Shown piece by piece: positions 15,610 to 24,100 of a DNA stretch of 31,639 nucleotides (position 1 is the first letter of the stretch; each line of letters starts with the position of its first letter). The position numbers and the translations under genes are program-made. The DNA comes from Spirochaetales bacterium (GTDB lineage: Bacteria > Spirochaetota > Spirochaetia > SZUA-6 > DRHE01). Where the stretch lies: contig JAFGQJ010000014.1 of assembly GCA_016935715.1 (NCBI GenBank), positions 1 to 31,639 on the forward strand, given 5' to 3'. Below the pieces are notes generated by a model, which was not told the origin of the DNA, did not search any database, and saw nothing but the letters and a program-made list of their open reading frames with translations.

Positions 15610-16494
15610 ATGTTGAAACGCAAGAGGATACTGATCCTTCTGATACCGGCCCTGGTGCTCTACCTGGGCCTGTTCATTTTTCCAGCAATCCAGGCTCTGT
15701 GGGTGTCCCTGCACAGGTGGACCGGATTCACCGCGGACATGGAGTTCGTGGGGCTGGCCAATTTCGCCGAGCTGCTCCGCGACGAGACCTACTGGATGAG
15801 TCTGTTCACCACGATGAAGATCATTTTTCTCGGGGGCGGTGCCATCTTTCTGCTGGCCTTCGTGTTCACTTTTTTTCTTACGTCGGGAATCAGGGGCAAG
15901 AAGATCTATCGGGCCATCATCTTCTATCCGAACGTGGTGGCTCCGATCGCGCTGGCCACATTCTGGAGCTTCCTCTACAATCCCCGTTTCGGACTTGTCA
16001 ACGGCCTGCTTCGCCTCCTTGGGCTGGAGTCCTGGGTTAGAACCTGGACCGGCCCGGACCTGGTCTTCTGGGCCGTGCTGGTGGCGCTGGTCTGGACCTA
16101 CGTCGGCTTCTACATGGTCATCCTTCTCTCCGGCACGGAGAAGATTCCTCCCGATTACTACGACGTGGCCCGGATCGCCGGGGCCAACCGTGTTCAGATC
16201 TTCCTGCAGGTAACCATCCCGCTGATCTGGGACGTGCTGATCATCGCCGTGGTGCTGTGGATCATCATGTCGATCAAGCTATTCGAGTTTCTCTTCGCCT
16301 TTTCCGGGGGCATCGCCGCCCCGCGTCCGCTGTGGACCAACGCCCTGTACATGTTCATGCTCACCTTCGGCCGTCGCGTGGCCATCTATAGGATCGGCTA
16401 CGGAACCACGGTGGCCATCACCATGCTGATCCTGGTCGTCGTCTTTTCCGGTATCGCCCGCCTGGCGATGCGGCGGGAAAAGGTCGAATTTTAG
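15610..16494 (+). CDS. Sugar ABC transporter permease, MalF-like (second importer)
   Basis: The 294-residue inner-membrane protein starts with basic MLKRKR and a strong helix, then about five more spans. The EAA loop IPPDYYDVARIAGANR followed by VTIPLI is typical of UgpA/MalF-type permeases. GAANREED-type length and layout are normal for CUT1. ATG 15610 is preceded by AAGGGAAGGA. It lies 100 bases after the binding-protein stop with a hairpin between. The partner permease begins 16 bases after its stop. No ATPase gene accompanies the importer. Confidence 0.92.
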   Translation: MLKRKRILILLIPALVLYLGLFIFPAIQALWVSLHRWTGFTADMEFVGLANFAELLRDETYWMSLFTTMKIIFLGGGAIFLLAFVFTFFLTSGIRGKKIYRAIIFYPNVVAPIALATFWSFLYNPRFGLVNGLLRLLGLESWVRTWTGPDLVFWAVLVALVWTYVGFYMVILLSGTEKIPPDYYDVARIAGANRVQIFLQVTIPLIWDVLIIAVVLWIIMSIKLFEFLFAFSGGIAAPRPLWTNALYMFMLTFGRRVAIYRIGYGTTVAITMLILVVVFSGIARLAMRREKVEF

Positions 16495-16510
16495 GGAACG
16501 GGAGCAGGTT

Positions 16511-17362
16511 ATGGCAAATCCGGCACTGGTCGCCAGGCAGAAGTTCAGAAACGGGGTGATCTATTTTCTGCTCTCCCTCTGGATCGCTTTTTCGATTTTT
16601 TCCTTCATCTGGATCCTCTATACCTCCTTCAAGTCGAACAAGGAGCTGTACGCCGGGGTCTGGTCCCTGCCGAAGATGATCCACATAGAGAACTACGAAA
16701 AAGCTTGGAACGTGGTCAATCTCAAGCGCTACTTCTTCAACAGCGTCCTGGTCACCTTCGCATCGATCTTCTTCCTGACCTTCATCTGCACGCCCGCCAG
16801 CTACGTTCTCAGCCGCTTCAAGTTCCGCTTCAGCGGCTTTCTCAACAACCTGTTCATCATCGGCATGGGCGTCCCGTACCAGCTGCTGCTGATACCCCTC
16901 TACAAGATGTTCATCGGTTTCGGGCTTAATGACAGCCTGTTCGGCCTGGGCGTCGTCTACATCGCCCTCAGCATCCCCTTCACCACCTACCTGCTGTCCG
17001 GGTTCCTGCGCTCACTGCCCTCGGAGCTGGAGGATTCGGCTCTGGTGGACGGGTGCAGTGATTTTCAGACCTTCTGGCGCATCATGTTCCCCCTGGCCCA
17101 GCCGGGGATCGTTACCGCTGCGATCTTCAACTTCATCTTCCTGTGGAACGAATACATGCTGGCCCTCGTGTTCATCATGAAGGAGCAGCGGCGTACCATC
17201 TCCCTCGGCCTGTACTCGATCCAATCAGCCATGCTGTTCACGGCAGATTGGGTGGGGCTGTTCGCCGCCGTGGTGATCGTGATGCTGCCCACCGTGCTGC
17301 TGTACGTGATCCTGTCGGAGAAGGTCATGGCCGGCATCACCCTGGGCGCGGTCAAGGGGTGA
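16511..17362 (+). CDS. Sugar ABC transporter permease, MalG-like (second importer)
   Basis: This 283-residue membrane protein has six predicted spans. Its EAA loop, LPSELEDSALVDGCSDFQTF followed by FPLAQPG, is the ATPase docking site. The C-terminus EKVMAGITLGAVKG is a classic MalG-type ending. The start follows GGGAACGGGAGCAGGTT, a moderate ribosome site. The stop TGA overlaps a GTG that once began a nitrilase gene, now only a remnant, before the class III aminotransferase. Together with the binding protein at 14196 and permease at 15610 this forms a CUT1 importer lacking its own ATPase. Confidence 0.93.
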   Translation: MANPALVARQKFRNGVIYFLLSLWIAFSIFSFIWILYTSFKSNKELYAGVWSLPKMIHIENYEKAWNVVNLKRYFFNSVLVTFASIFFLTFICTPASYVLSRFKFRFSGFLNNLFIIGMGVPYQLLLIPLYKMFIGFGLNDSLFGLGVVYIALSIPFTTYLLSGFLRSLPSELEDSALVDGCSDFQTFWRIMFPLAQPGIVTAAIFNFIFLWNEYMLALVFIMKEQRRTISLGLYSIQSAMLFTADWVGLFAAVVIVMLPTVLLYVILSEKVMAGITLGAVKG

Positions 17363-17469
17363 GCGCTATCCTGCGAGTCGCCACGGTGCAGTTTCAGCAC
17401 AGCCCCGGCGACAGGCGGGTTGTTCCTGATCTTCAGCAACGGTGCAGGCGTGGTGCGATCAAGGAGTAA
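17359..17469 (+). pseudogene. Nitrilase/carbon-nitrogen hydrolase remnant with internal deletion
   Basis: From a GTG overlapping the permease stop (GTGA), the first frame reads MSAILRVATVQFQHSPGDR, a near-perfect N-terminus of a carbon-nitrogen hydrolase (typical RVATVQFEHxPGD). After about 20 codons the match shifts frame. The next stretch reads GLFLIFSNGAGVV (about 17415-17453), which resembles the interior segment FLIFSNGVGVD normally found more than 150 residues further on. The two pieces are joined with most of the gene missing, including the catalytic Glu-Lys-Cys region. The original frame stops at 17469. This is the scar of a nitrilase once translated between the permease and the aminotransferase. 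Family recognition is from memory of the motifs and should be confirmed by search. Confidence 0.7.
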
Positions 17470-17473
17470 AGCA

Positions 17474-18835
17474 ATGGACGAGAAAGAGAAACGGCAGCTG
17501 CTCGAAGACGCGGTAAATCACATCATCCCCCATTTCGCCAGCTGGGAGCTGCTGCGCAAACAGCCGAAGATCTTCGTGCGCGGGGAGGGCTGCTACCTCT
17601 ATGACATCGACGGCAAATGCTACCTGGACACCTTCGCTTCCCTGTTGACCACCATCTGCGGGCACCATCAGCCCGTGGTGGACCAGGCGATCCGGGACCA
17701 GCTGGAGAAGCTGGAATTCTTTCCCAACTACGTCGATACCTTCACAGTGCCCCTGATCGAGCTGGCCCGCAAGCTGGATTCCATCATGCCCGGCGACCTG
17801 GGGGTCTGCTTCTTCGTGAACAGCGGCTCGGAGGCCAACGAGACGGCTCTGAAGATGGCCCGCCAGTACCACCTGGAAAACGGCGAGCACCAGCGCTACA
17901 AGGTGCTGTTCCGCCGCCACTCCTACCACGGCACCACGCTTGGGGGAAGCTCGGCGACCGGACTGCCCTGGTTCCGCGAGTACTTCGAGCCACTGCTTCC
18001 GGGATACGTGGCCAGCTACTCGGCCCGATGCGCGCTCTGCGAGCTCGGGCTGGAGCCGTCCTCCTGCGACCTGGCCTGCCTGAAGATGATGGAGCAGCAG
18101 ATCCAGTGGGAAGGGGCGGACAAGTTTTCCGCCCTGATCATGGATCCGGTCCCGGGATCGAACATCGGTTTTCCCGTTCCCCCCGACGGCTACCTCCAGG
18201 AGGTGCGCAGACTCTGCGACCGCTACGGGATGCTGCTGATCTTCGACGAGATCCAGACCGGCTTCGGGAAGACCGGCAGGATGTTCGCTTGCGAGCACTG
18301 GGACGTGGTCCCGGATATCATGGCCATCGGCAAGGGGTTCACCGGCGGCTACATACCACTGGCGGCAACCGTGACCACCCCGCACATCTACAAGGCGTTC
18401 CAGAAGGCCGGACACGAGCTACGCAGCGGCTCGACCTATGGCGGCCATACTCTGGGATGCGCCGCCACGCTGGCCAACATCCAGGTGATCGAGGAGCAGG
18501 GGCTGGTGGAGAAGGCTCGTGTCCAGGGAGAATACCTGCGCAGGAAGCTCGAACAGCTGGGCAGGCACAAGATCGCCGGCCGAGTCAGCGGGATCGGCCT
18601 GCTGCAGGCCCTGTTCATGGTGAGCGACAATGCGACGAACGCTCCGCTGGATCCGGGGCTGAAGGTGGGCAATTTCATCCGGGACTACTGCTACGACAAC
18701 GGCATGATCATGCGCAATAACGGGGATATCCTGGTGATGGCACCGGCTCTGATCATCACGGAGGAGCAGATCGACGAGGCCGTGGGGATCCTGGAACAAG
18801 CCCTGGTCGCCGCAACCCGGCATTACAAGCTATGA
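17474..18835 (+). CDS. Class III PLP aminotransferase (omega-amino acid / GABA / ornithine type)
   Basis: This 453-residue fold-type I PLP enzyme has SGSEAN (117-122) for phosphate binding, YHG around residue 151, IFDEIQTGFGKTG (256-268) with the Asp that holds the PLP nitrogen, and the Schiff-base lysine K287 in AIGKGFTGGY. HTLGCAATLAN and the C-terminal region complete the family pattern. A Cys-rich stretch CALCELGLEPSSCDLAC (186-202) occurs in many class III omega-aminotransferases. It moves a terminal amino group from an amine or omega-amino acid to a keto acid, so the imported substrate or an intermediate likely carries a primary amine. ATG 17474 has AAGGAG eight bases before it; the frame extends to 17420 but without a better start. 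The stop overlaps the next gene by four bases. Confidence 0.9.
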   Translation: MDEKEKRQLLEDAVNHIIPHFASWELLRKQPKIFVRGEGCYLYDIDGKCYLDTFASLLTTICGHHQPVVDQAIRDQLEKLEFFPNYVDTFTVPLIELARKLDSIMPGDLGVCFFVNSGSEANETALKMARQYHLENGEHQRYKVLFRRHSYHGTTLGGSSATGLPWFREYFEPLLPGYVASYSARCALCELGLEPSSCDLACLKMMEQQIQWEGADKFSALIMDPVPGSNIGFPVPPDGYLQEVRRLCDRYGMLLIFDEIQTGFGKTGRMFACEHWDVVPDIMAIGKGFTGGYIPLAATVTTPHIYKAFQKAGHELRSGSTYGGHTLGCAATLANIQVIEEQGLVEKARVQGEYLRRKLEQLGRHKIAGRVSGIGLLQALFMVSDNATNAPLDPGLKVGNFIRDYCYDNGMIMRNNGDILVMAPALIITEEQIDEAVGILEQALVAATRHYKL

Positions 18836-19590
18836 AGGCGGTCGAGCGCTTCCGGGTAGAGGGTAGGCGGGCCCTGGTCACGGGCGCCGGCAGAGGTCTG
18901 GGTAAGGCGTTCGCCCTGGCCCTGGCCGAGGCCGGTGCCGACGTGGCTACCGTAGATTTCGACGGGAAGTCGGCGGAGCAGACCGCGGAGGAGATCCGCG
19001 CCCTGGGCCGCAAGGCCCTGGCCCTGGAGGCGGACCTGAGGAGGAGCCGGGAGGCGGAACGCATGGTTGCCGCTGTAGTTTCCGAGTGGGAGGGCCTGGA
19101 CGTGGCGGTCAATAACGCCGGCGTTTCCCTGCCGATCAAAGCCGCCTTCGAGATCAGCGAGCAGGAGTGGGACTGGCTCGTGGATCTGAACCTCAAGGGT
19201 ACCTTCTTCTGTGCTCAGGCGGAGGGACGTGCCATGAGGGCGGGCGGCTACGGGAAGATCATCAACATCGCCTCGATCTGCGGCTACGCCGTGTGGCCCG
19301 AGCCCCAGGCTGTGTACAGCGTGTCCAAGGCGGGCATCGTGCATCTGACCCGCTGCCTGGCCGCCGAGTGGATCCGGCACGGCATCCGGGTCAACAGCAT
19401 CAGTCCCGGAGTCACCAGGACCCCGGAGCTGTTCGAACAGGTGATACCCGTTTTCCTGAAAACCGCGCCGATCGACCGGATCGCCGGAGTTGAGGACCTG
19501 CAGGGAGCGGTGCTCTATCTGGCATCTCCGGCCTCGGATTTCATGGTCGGTGCCGACCTGGTGATCGACGGCGGCTATACCCTGATGTAG
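18832..19590 (+). CDS. Short-chain dehydrogenase/reductase (SDR)
   Basis: A 252-residue classical SDR. It has the cofactor loop TGAGRGLGKAF (residues about 17-27), the structural NNAG (about 91-94), catalytic Ser in NIASICG and Tyr-Lys in YSVSKAG (about 162-168). The late INSISPG-type and VIDGGYTLM motifs end a normal-length protein. The Asp at the end of beta-2 (VDFDG) suggests NAD(H) preference. It probably oxidises or reduces a hydroxyl of the pathway intermediate; the substrate is unknown. ATG 18832 overlaps the aminotransferase stop (ATGA), evidence of coupled translation. Confidence 0.92.
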   Translation: MKAVERFRVEGRRALVTGAGRGLGKAFALALAEAGADVATVDFDGKSAEQTAEEIRALGRKALALEADLRRSREAERMVAAVVSEWEGLDVAVNNAGVSLPIKAAFEISEQEWDWLVDLNLKGTFFCAQAEGRAMRAGGYGKIINIASICGYAVWPEPQAVYSVSKAGIVHLTRCLAAEWIRHGIRVNSISPGVTRTPELFEQVIPVFLKTAPIDRIAGVEDLQGAVLYLASPASDFMVGADLVIDGGYTLM

Positions 19591-19619
19591 TGGAGGCAAC
19601 CCTGCGGACCGCGACGCAC

Positions 19620-21284
19620 ATGGACGATCTGGTTTTCTTCGACCTGAACGGCGTACTGGGCACGCCGGTGTTCGATCCAGACTCGGGATCGTATTCCGGC
19701 TACCGGGACGTGCGGGATCTGCTGAACGACATGGACTACTTCGGGGTGGACTACGCCCTGGTGTCCCACTACCGCTGCCTGCACGGCAGCCCCCGATCGG
19801 GCAATGAGCTTCTGCTCCGGGAGCTGGCACAGAGAGGGGCGTCTGGTGCTGAAGATACCGCCTCGCGGTCCCGGCTGTTCCCCTGCTGGGTCCTGCTGCC
19901 CGGAAGCACGGGGGAGGTACCCTCGGGGAAGGAACTGGCGGAGGATCTGCGGAAGGCCGGCGTCCGGGCGGTGCGGATCGATTTCGGCGCTTTCAATCTG
20001 CCTGCAGTGGATCGCGTCATGGAGGACCTGTTCACTGTCCTGGAAGACTGCGCGGTGCTGGCCATACTCGCTTCCCCCAGCCTTGGTGTTCCGGTACCGG
20101 AGCGGGAGGAACCTTTTCTCCAGATGCTCGACCGGGTGTTGGACGGCCATCGGGGCCTCAATGTCGTCACGGGGGGGCGGCTGCGCAGTATCTTCCCGCT
20201 GATGGAGCGCTACGGGAACCTCTACCTCTCCATGGAGTGGGACTCCCATCCCGATTTCGTGGAGGAGATCTGCCGGAGGTTCTCCGCGGGCAGGCTGCTG
20301 TTCGCAACGCCGTACAGCGAAAACGCCCGGGAGAACTCGGGCATGCCCATGCTGATGATCACGCACGCAGACGTTCCGGAGGCGGACATGAGAAGGATCG
20401 CCGGAGCGAACCTGGCTGCCCTGCTCGGAATGCCGGCAGCGCAGCTCACCCCGGTCCCGGAGCTGCCCGGCCGCAGGCAATTCGCTTCCCTTCTCTCCGG
20501 CGCGCCCGCCGGGTATGCCGCCGTGGACATCCATGCACATGCGGGCTGCTGGAGCTGGGAATACAAGCCGGGAGCGGATCCTGCAGCGGTTCTGCGGGTC
20601 ATGAACCGGACCGGGGTCGAAACGATGTGCGTCAATGCAACTGAAGCCGTGCTGGGGGGCGACCACATACGTGCCAACGCGGATCTGGCTGCAGAGCTGG
20701 AGGGGCTTGGCGACCGGTTCATCCCCTTCGCCGTGGTGAATCCTCATTTCAGCGATTGCGCGGCCTACATCGACAGCTGCATAGGCGAGCTGGGATTCCG
20801 GGGGATCAAGATCCACCCCCGCACCCACCGCTGCGCCATCACTGATCCGAAGTACCGGCCGGTTTGGGAGGCGTCGGAGAAACACCGTGTGCCGGTCCTC
20901 TGCCACACCGGGGAGGGTCAGGCCTTCAGCGAACCGGAGCAGTTCCACGAGGTGGCGCCCCGCTACCCGAAGGGGATCTTCATCGTCGGCCACACGGGAG
21001 AGACCTTCGCCGGAATGCTGCAGGCGATCGCGCTGGCGAACCGGTACGGCAACATCTATCTCGAGATCAGCGGCTGGCTGTTCATGAAGTGGGGATTCCT
21101 GGAGTATCTGGCGAAGCGGGTCGACGTGCGGCGGATCCTCTTCGGCTCCGACTATTCCTGGATCGATCTTCGCTACGCCCTGGCCATTGTCCTGTTCTCC
21201 AGGCTGGGGGAGAGGGAGAAAAGGATGATCTTGGGTGAAAACAGCCGCAGGCTGCTCGGGTTGGGAGGAGCGGAACGAGGATGA
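19620..21284 (+). CDS. Two-domain amidohydrolase (amidohydrolase_2); N-terminal copy has lost its metal site
   Basis: The 554-residue protein holds two tandem TIM-barrel amidohydrolase domains. The C-terminal copy (about 300-550) is complete: HAH (305, 307), KIHP (His399), CHTG (His429), GHTG (His458) and FGSD (Asp511). The N-terminal copy (about 1-275) follows the same order, but the ligands are replaced: DLN for HAH, RIDF for KIHP, LASP for CHTG, VVTG for GHTG and FATP for FGSD. Copy 1 is therefore a structural or regulatory pseudo-domain. The active half resembles metal-dependent hydrolases/decarboxylases of the amidohydrolase_2 group. The start is uncertain: GTG 19590 overlaps the SDR stop, CTG 19602 follows GGAGG by five bases, and ATG 19620 begins the conserved domain and is reported. 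The stop overlaps the next SDR (ATGA). Confidence 0.85.
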   Translation: MDDLVFFDLNGVLGTPVFDPDSGSYSGYRDVRDLLNDMDYFGVDYALVSHYRCLHGSPRSGNELLLRELAQRGASGAEDTASRSRLFPCWVLLPGSTGEVPSGKELAEDLRKAGVRAVRIDFGAFNLPAVDRVMEDLFTVLEDCAVLAILASPSLGVPVPEREEPFLQMLDRVLDGHRGLNVVTGGRLRSIFPLMERYGNLYLSMEWDSHPDFVEEICRRFSAGRLLFATPYSENARENSGMPMLMITHADVPEADMRRIAGANLAALLGMPAAQLTPVPELPGRRQFASLLSGAPAGYAAVDIHAHAGCWSWEYKPGADPAAVLRVMNRTGVETMCVNATEAVLGGDHIRANADLAAELEGLGDRFIPFAVVNPHFSDCAAYIDSCIGELGFRGIKIHPRTHRCAITDPKYRPVWEASEKHRVPVLCHTGEGQAFSEPEQFHEVAPRYPKGIFIVGHTGETFAGMLQAIALANRYGNIYLEISGWLFMKWGFLEYLAKRVDVRRILFGSDYSWIDLRYALAIVLFSRLGEREKRMILGENSRRLLGLGGAERG

Positions 21285-22090
21285 CGAACGAAACCGGAAG
21301 ACTACGGGATAAGGTCGCCTTGATCACCGGAGGCGGTCAGGGCATCGGCCGGGCCGCGGCGCTGCTGTTCGCCGAAGAGGGAGCCGCCGTGGTGGTGGCG
21401 GACATAAATCGGGAAAGCGGCCAAGCCACCGCGGAGGAGATCCTCGGGCTCGGCGGAAAGGGGGGCTTCCGCCGCACCGACGTCTCCCGAAGCGACGAGG
21501 TGCAGGCTCTGATGGAGTGGGTGGACAGGGAGCAAGGCCGTCTCGACGTCCTGTACAACAACGCCTCCGTGTTCCTCCCCGGCCGGGACGGTCCCATCAC
21601 CGAGATCTCGGAGGAGAGCTGGGATCGGGTGCTGGCCGTCAACCTCAAGAGCATCTACCTGTGCTGCAGGTACGGCATTCCCCTCATGCTTCGAGGCGGG
21701 GGCGGCTCGATCATCAACACCGCCTCCAGCGCCGCGGTGATCGGTATCCCCGGCTGCGACGCCTACACCGCCACCAAGGGAGCGACGGTGTCCCTGAGCC
21801 GTTCCCTGGCAGTGGAGTACAGGCCGAAAAACATCCGGGTCAACTGCATCGCTCCGGCGGGCATCCAGACGCCGATGCTGGGCTACAGCAATCTCGAGGA
21901 TTCCACCTTCGACGAGAAACGCTTCCTGGCCCTGCGCACCCCCTCCCGCCGCTACGGACGGCCCGAGGAGATTGCTCGGCTGGCCCTGTTTCTCGCTTCC
22001 GAGGAGGCATCGTACATCAACGGGGCGGTGATCGTGGCCGACGGGGGCATCACCATCAACGGCGACCTGTCCAGGCTGGAGGAGGAGTAG
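21281..22090 (+). CDS. Short-chain dehydrogenase/reductase (SDR), second
   Basis: This 269-residue classical SDR has TGGGQGIGRAAALLF (cofactor loop), YNNAS in place of NNAG, catalytic Ser in NTASSAA and YTATKGA carrying Tyr-Lys. RVNCIAPAGIQTPML and VADGGITING are typical late motifs. Asp after beta-2 (ADINRE) points to NAD(H). The NNAS change is tolerated in some SDRs. It differs clearly from the SDR at 18832, so the pair likely catalyses two steps rather than being a recent duplicate. ATG 21281 overlaps the amidohydrolase stop and has GGGAGG upstream. The UroD-like gene starts two bases after its stop. Confidence 0.92.
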   Translation: MTNETGRLRDKVALITGGGQGIGRAAALLFAEEGAAVVVADINRESGQATAEEILGLGGKGGFRRTDVSRSDEVQALMEWVDREQGRLDVLYNNASVFLPGRDGPITEISEESWDRVLAVNLKSIYLCCRYGIPLMLRGGGGSIINTASSAAVIGIPGCDAYTATKGATVSLSRSLAVEYRPKNIRVNCIAPAGIQTPMLGYSNLEDSTFDEKRFLALRTPSRRYGRPEEIARLALFLASEEASYINGAVIVADGGITINGDLSRLEEE

Positions 22091-22092
22091 GC

Positions 22093-23127
22093 ATGGCGTA
22101 CGCCGAGGCGATGGAGGATATCCGCACCTGTCTCGAGCTGGGCGTACCCAGCCGGGTACCGGCTTTCCCCCTGTGCATCAGCTACGATTACGATCATTTC
22201 GGATACACCCACGCCCGCTGGCGCAGCGATCCGACTGTCATGCTGGAGCTGGCCCGCAAAGCCGTCACAGAGTTCGACTACGACGTGTACATGCTTCATC
22301 CGGATGACCTGATCGAATACGAGCGGACCGGCATTGCCATCCAGTTCGAGGAACATCTGCCGCCGGCTGTGAAAACCTACCTGCCGGCCAGTGAGGCGAC
22401 GCTGGCTTCGCTGCGCATCCCCGCCGACCTGCTCGCCACGGGGCGGCTGGCGGCGCACCTGGAGGGGCTGGCGGCCATCAAGGAGAGTTTCGGCGATTCG
22501 ATCTGCCTGGTTGGGCGCATCGCGGCTCCCTTTTCCACGCTCACCCTGATCCTCGGCATCGAGGCCACGCTTATGCTGATGCTGGAAAACCCGAGCCTGT
22601 TGAAGCGCTACATGGAGTTTTTCCTCGAGTACAATGACGAGGTGGCCGCCGCCCAGCTGGCAGCGGGGGCCGATGCCCTGTGGCTGGGCGACTGCGTGGC
22701 CACTTCCCATTTCATCTCCCCGCAGCAGTACCAGGATCATGCAGCCGAGTTCGCAGATGCCAGCAGCCGGCGCATCCGCGAGCACGGAGGGATCGTTTTC
22801 TACCACGGCAACGAAAAGTCGATCCCTCACCTGCAGATCATGGCAGGGTTGTCGTTCGATGCGATCAACATCGGCGAAGGTGTGGACATCGGGGCGGTGA
22901 AGCGGGCGATCGGGGAGCGGGTGTGCATCATGGGCAACCTGGACACGATCAACGATCTGCAGCCCGGGCGTCCCGAGGAGGTGCAGCGGGTAGTGAGGCG
23001 GATCGTGGAGACCGCCAAACCGGGCGGGGGCTACATCTTCTGCACGGGCGAAGGCGTTCTGGACAGCACTCCGGTGGAAAACGTCAGGGCCATGATGCGG
23101 GCGGTAAAAAAATACGGAGGATACTGA
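22093..23127 (+). CDS. Uroporphyrinogen decarboxylase-family protein, second
   Basis: This 344-residue UroD/MtaA superfamily member has RVPAFPLCIS near the N-terminus, a YDVYMLHPDDLIEY segment, LGDCVATSHFISPQQYQDH (199-216), YHGN (237-240) and CIMGNLD (278-284). Compared with MtaA/MtbA (H-x-C-G-N plus a later Cys), the zinc-ligand motif reads F-Y-H-G-N and the later Cys is Glu (GEGV), so zinc-thiol activation is not expected in the classical form. It is only distantly like the UroD-like protein at 13069. It may be a methyltransferase acting with the MttB-family enzyme, or an uncharacterised branch. ATG 22093 follows GGAGGAGGAG by about six bases; the long open frame upstream of it is not coding. 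Confidence 0.82.
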   Translation: MAYAEAMEDIRTCLELGVPSRVPAFPLCISYDYDHFGYTHARWRSDPTVMLELARKAVTEFDYDVYMLHPDDLIEYERTGIAIQFEEHLPPAVKTYLPASEATLASLRIPADLLATGRLAAHLEGLAAIKESFGDSICLVGRIAAPFSTLTLILGIEATLMLMLENPSLLKRYMEFFLEYNDEVAAAQLAAGADALWLGDCVATSHFISPQQYQDHAAEFADASSRRIREHGGIVFYHGNEKSIPHLQIMAGLSFDAINIGEGVDIGAVKRAIGERVCIMGNLDTINDLQPGRPEEVQRVVRRIVETAKPGGGYIFCTGEGVLDSTPVENVRAMMRAVKKYGGY

Positions 23128-23131
23128 AACG

Positions 23132-24100
23132 TTGGCGACGATGGACATGAACAGAGAAATCAAACTCGAGATGCTGCGCAAGCTCATACTGATCCGCAGA
23201 TTCGAAGAAAAGGTCAAGGAGCTGTACAATCAGGGCTCGATCGTGGGCGCCATCCACCTGTACATCGGGCAGGAAGCGGTGGCGACCGGGGTCTGCCAGG
23301 CGCTGCGGGCCGACGACTACGTGTTCAGCACCCACCGGGGTCATGGACACGCGATCGCCAAGACCCTGGATGTAAAAACCATCATGGCCGAGCTGATGGG
23401 CAGGGACGGAGGCATGTCCCGCGGCCACGGCGGATCGATGCACCTGTACGAACCGGGAAAGGGATTGATGGGGGGCAACGGCATAGTAGGCGGCGGAGTG
23501 CCTCTGTCCCTTGGCGGGGCTTTTGCCGCCCAGTATCGGGGGACCGATCAGGTTTCGGTGACCTTCTTCTCCGACGGGGCGGCCAACCAGGGCACGTTCG
23601 GCGAATCCCTGAATCTGGCAGCCCTTTTCAAGCTCCCCGTGCTGTTCGTCTGCGAGAACAACCAGTACGCGGCCACCACCCCGGTGGCGCGCAGCACCGC
23701 CGAGCTGAACGTGGCCGGGCGGGCGGAGAGCTACGGGCTGCCCGCCGAGCGCGTCGACGGAAATAACGTGCTGGCCGTATACGAAGCGGCCTCCCGGGCA
23801 GTGGGCCGGATTCGGGGCGGCGGCGGTCCGGCATTCCTGGAGTGCCGGACCTACCGGATCGAGCCGCACTGCGGCATCATCCCGGATGAGCGGGAGCCGG
23901 GAGAGCGGGAGAGCTGGCACGAACGGGATCCGATCCTGGTGCTGCGCGGGACACTCGAGGCTGAGCGATCCCTAGACGCCAGGGAGTTGAAGGCGATCGA
24001 GGCGCAGGTAGCGGCGGATCTGGAAGAAGCCGTGGCCTTCGGCGAAAGCAGCCCCTGGCCCGATCCGGCTGCGGCGCACAACCGCAGCTGGGTGGTATGA
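23132..24100 (+). CDS. 2-oxoacid (pyruvate/acetoin-type) dehydrogenase E1 alpha subunit
   Basis: The 322-residue alpha subunit has IHLYIGQEAVATGV, the STHRGHGHAIAK loop, MSRGHGGSMHL and the TPP/Mg2+ motif SDGAANQGTFGES with CENN (147-177; usual G-D-G is S-D-G here). These are standard for AcoA/PdhA-type E1 alpha. With the beta subunit it decarboxylates a 2-oxoacid (or cleaves acetoin) on TPP and hands the acyl group to lipoate on an E2. No E2 or E3 gene is in the window, so it must borrow one or use another acceptor. TTG 23132 is chosen: GGAGG lies 11 bases upstream. ATG 23141 or 23147 are alternatives further from that site. It starts four bases after the UroD-like stop. Confidence 0.92.
   Translation: MATMDMNREIKLEMLRKLILIRRFEEKVKELYNQGSIVGAIHLYIGQEAVATGVCQALRADDYVFSTHRGHGHAIAKTLDVKTIMAELMGRDGGMSRGHGGSMHLYEPGKGLMGGNGIVGGGVPLSLGGAFAAQYRGTDQVSVTFFSDGAANQGTFGESLNLAALFKLPVLFVCENNQYAATTPVARSTAELNVAGRAESYGLPAERVDGNNVLAVYEAASRAVGRIRGGGGPAFLECRTYRIEPHCGIIPDEREPGERESWHERDPILVLRGTLEAERSLDARELKAIEAQVAADLEEAVAFGESSPWPDPAAAHNRSWVV

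Noticed and set aside
21517..22092. Upstream extension of the second UroD-like frame
   Set aside because: It overlaps the SDR in another frame and reads as Arg/Gly/Pro-rich noise; ATG 22093 has a strong ribosome site.
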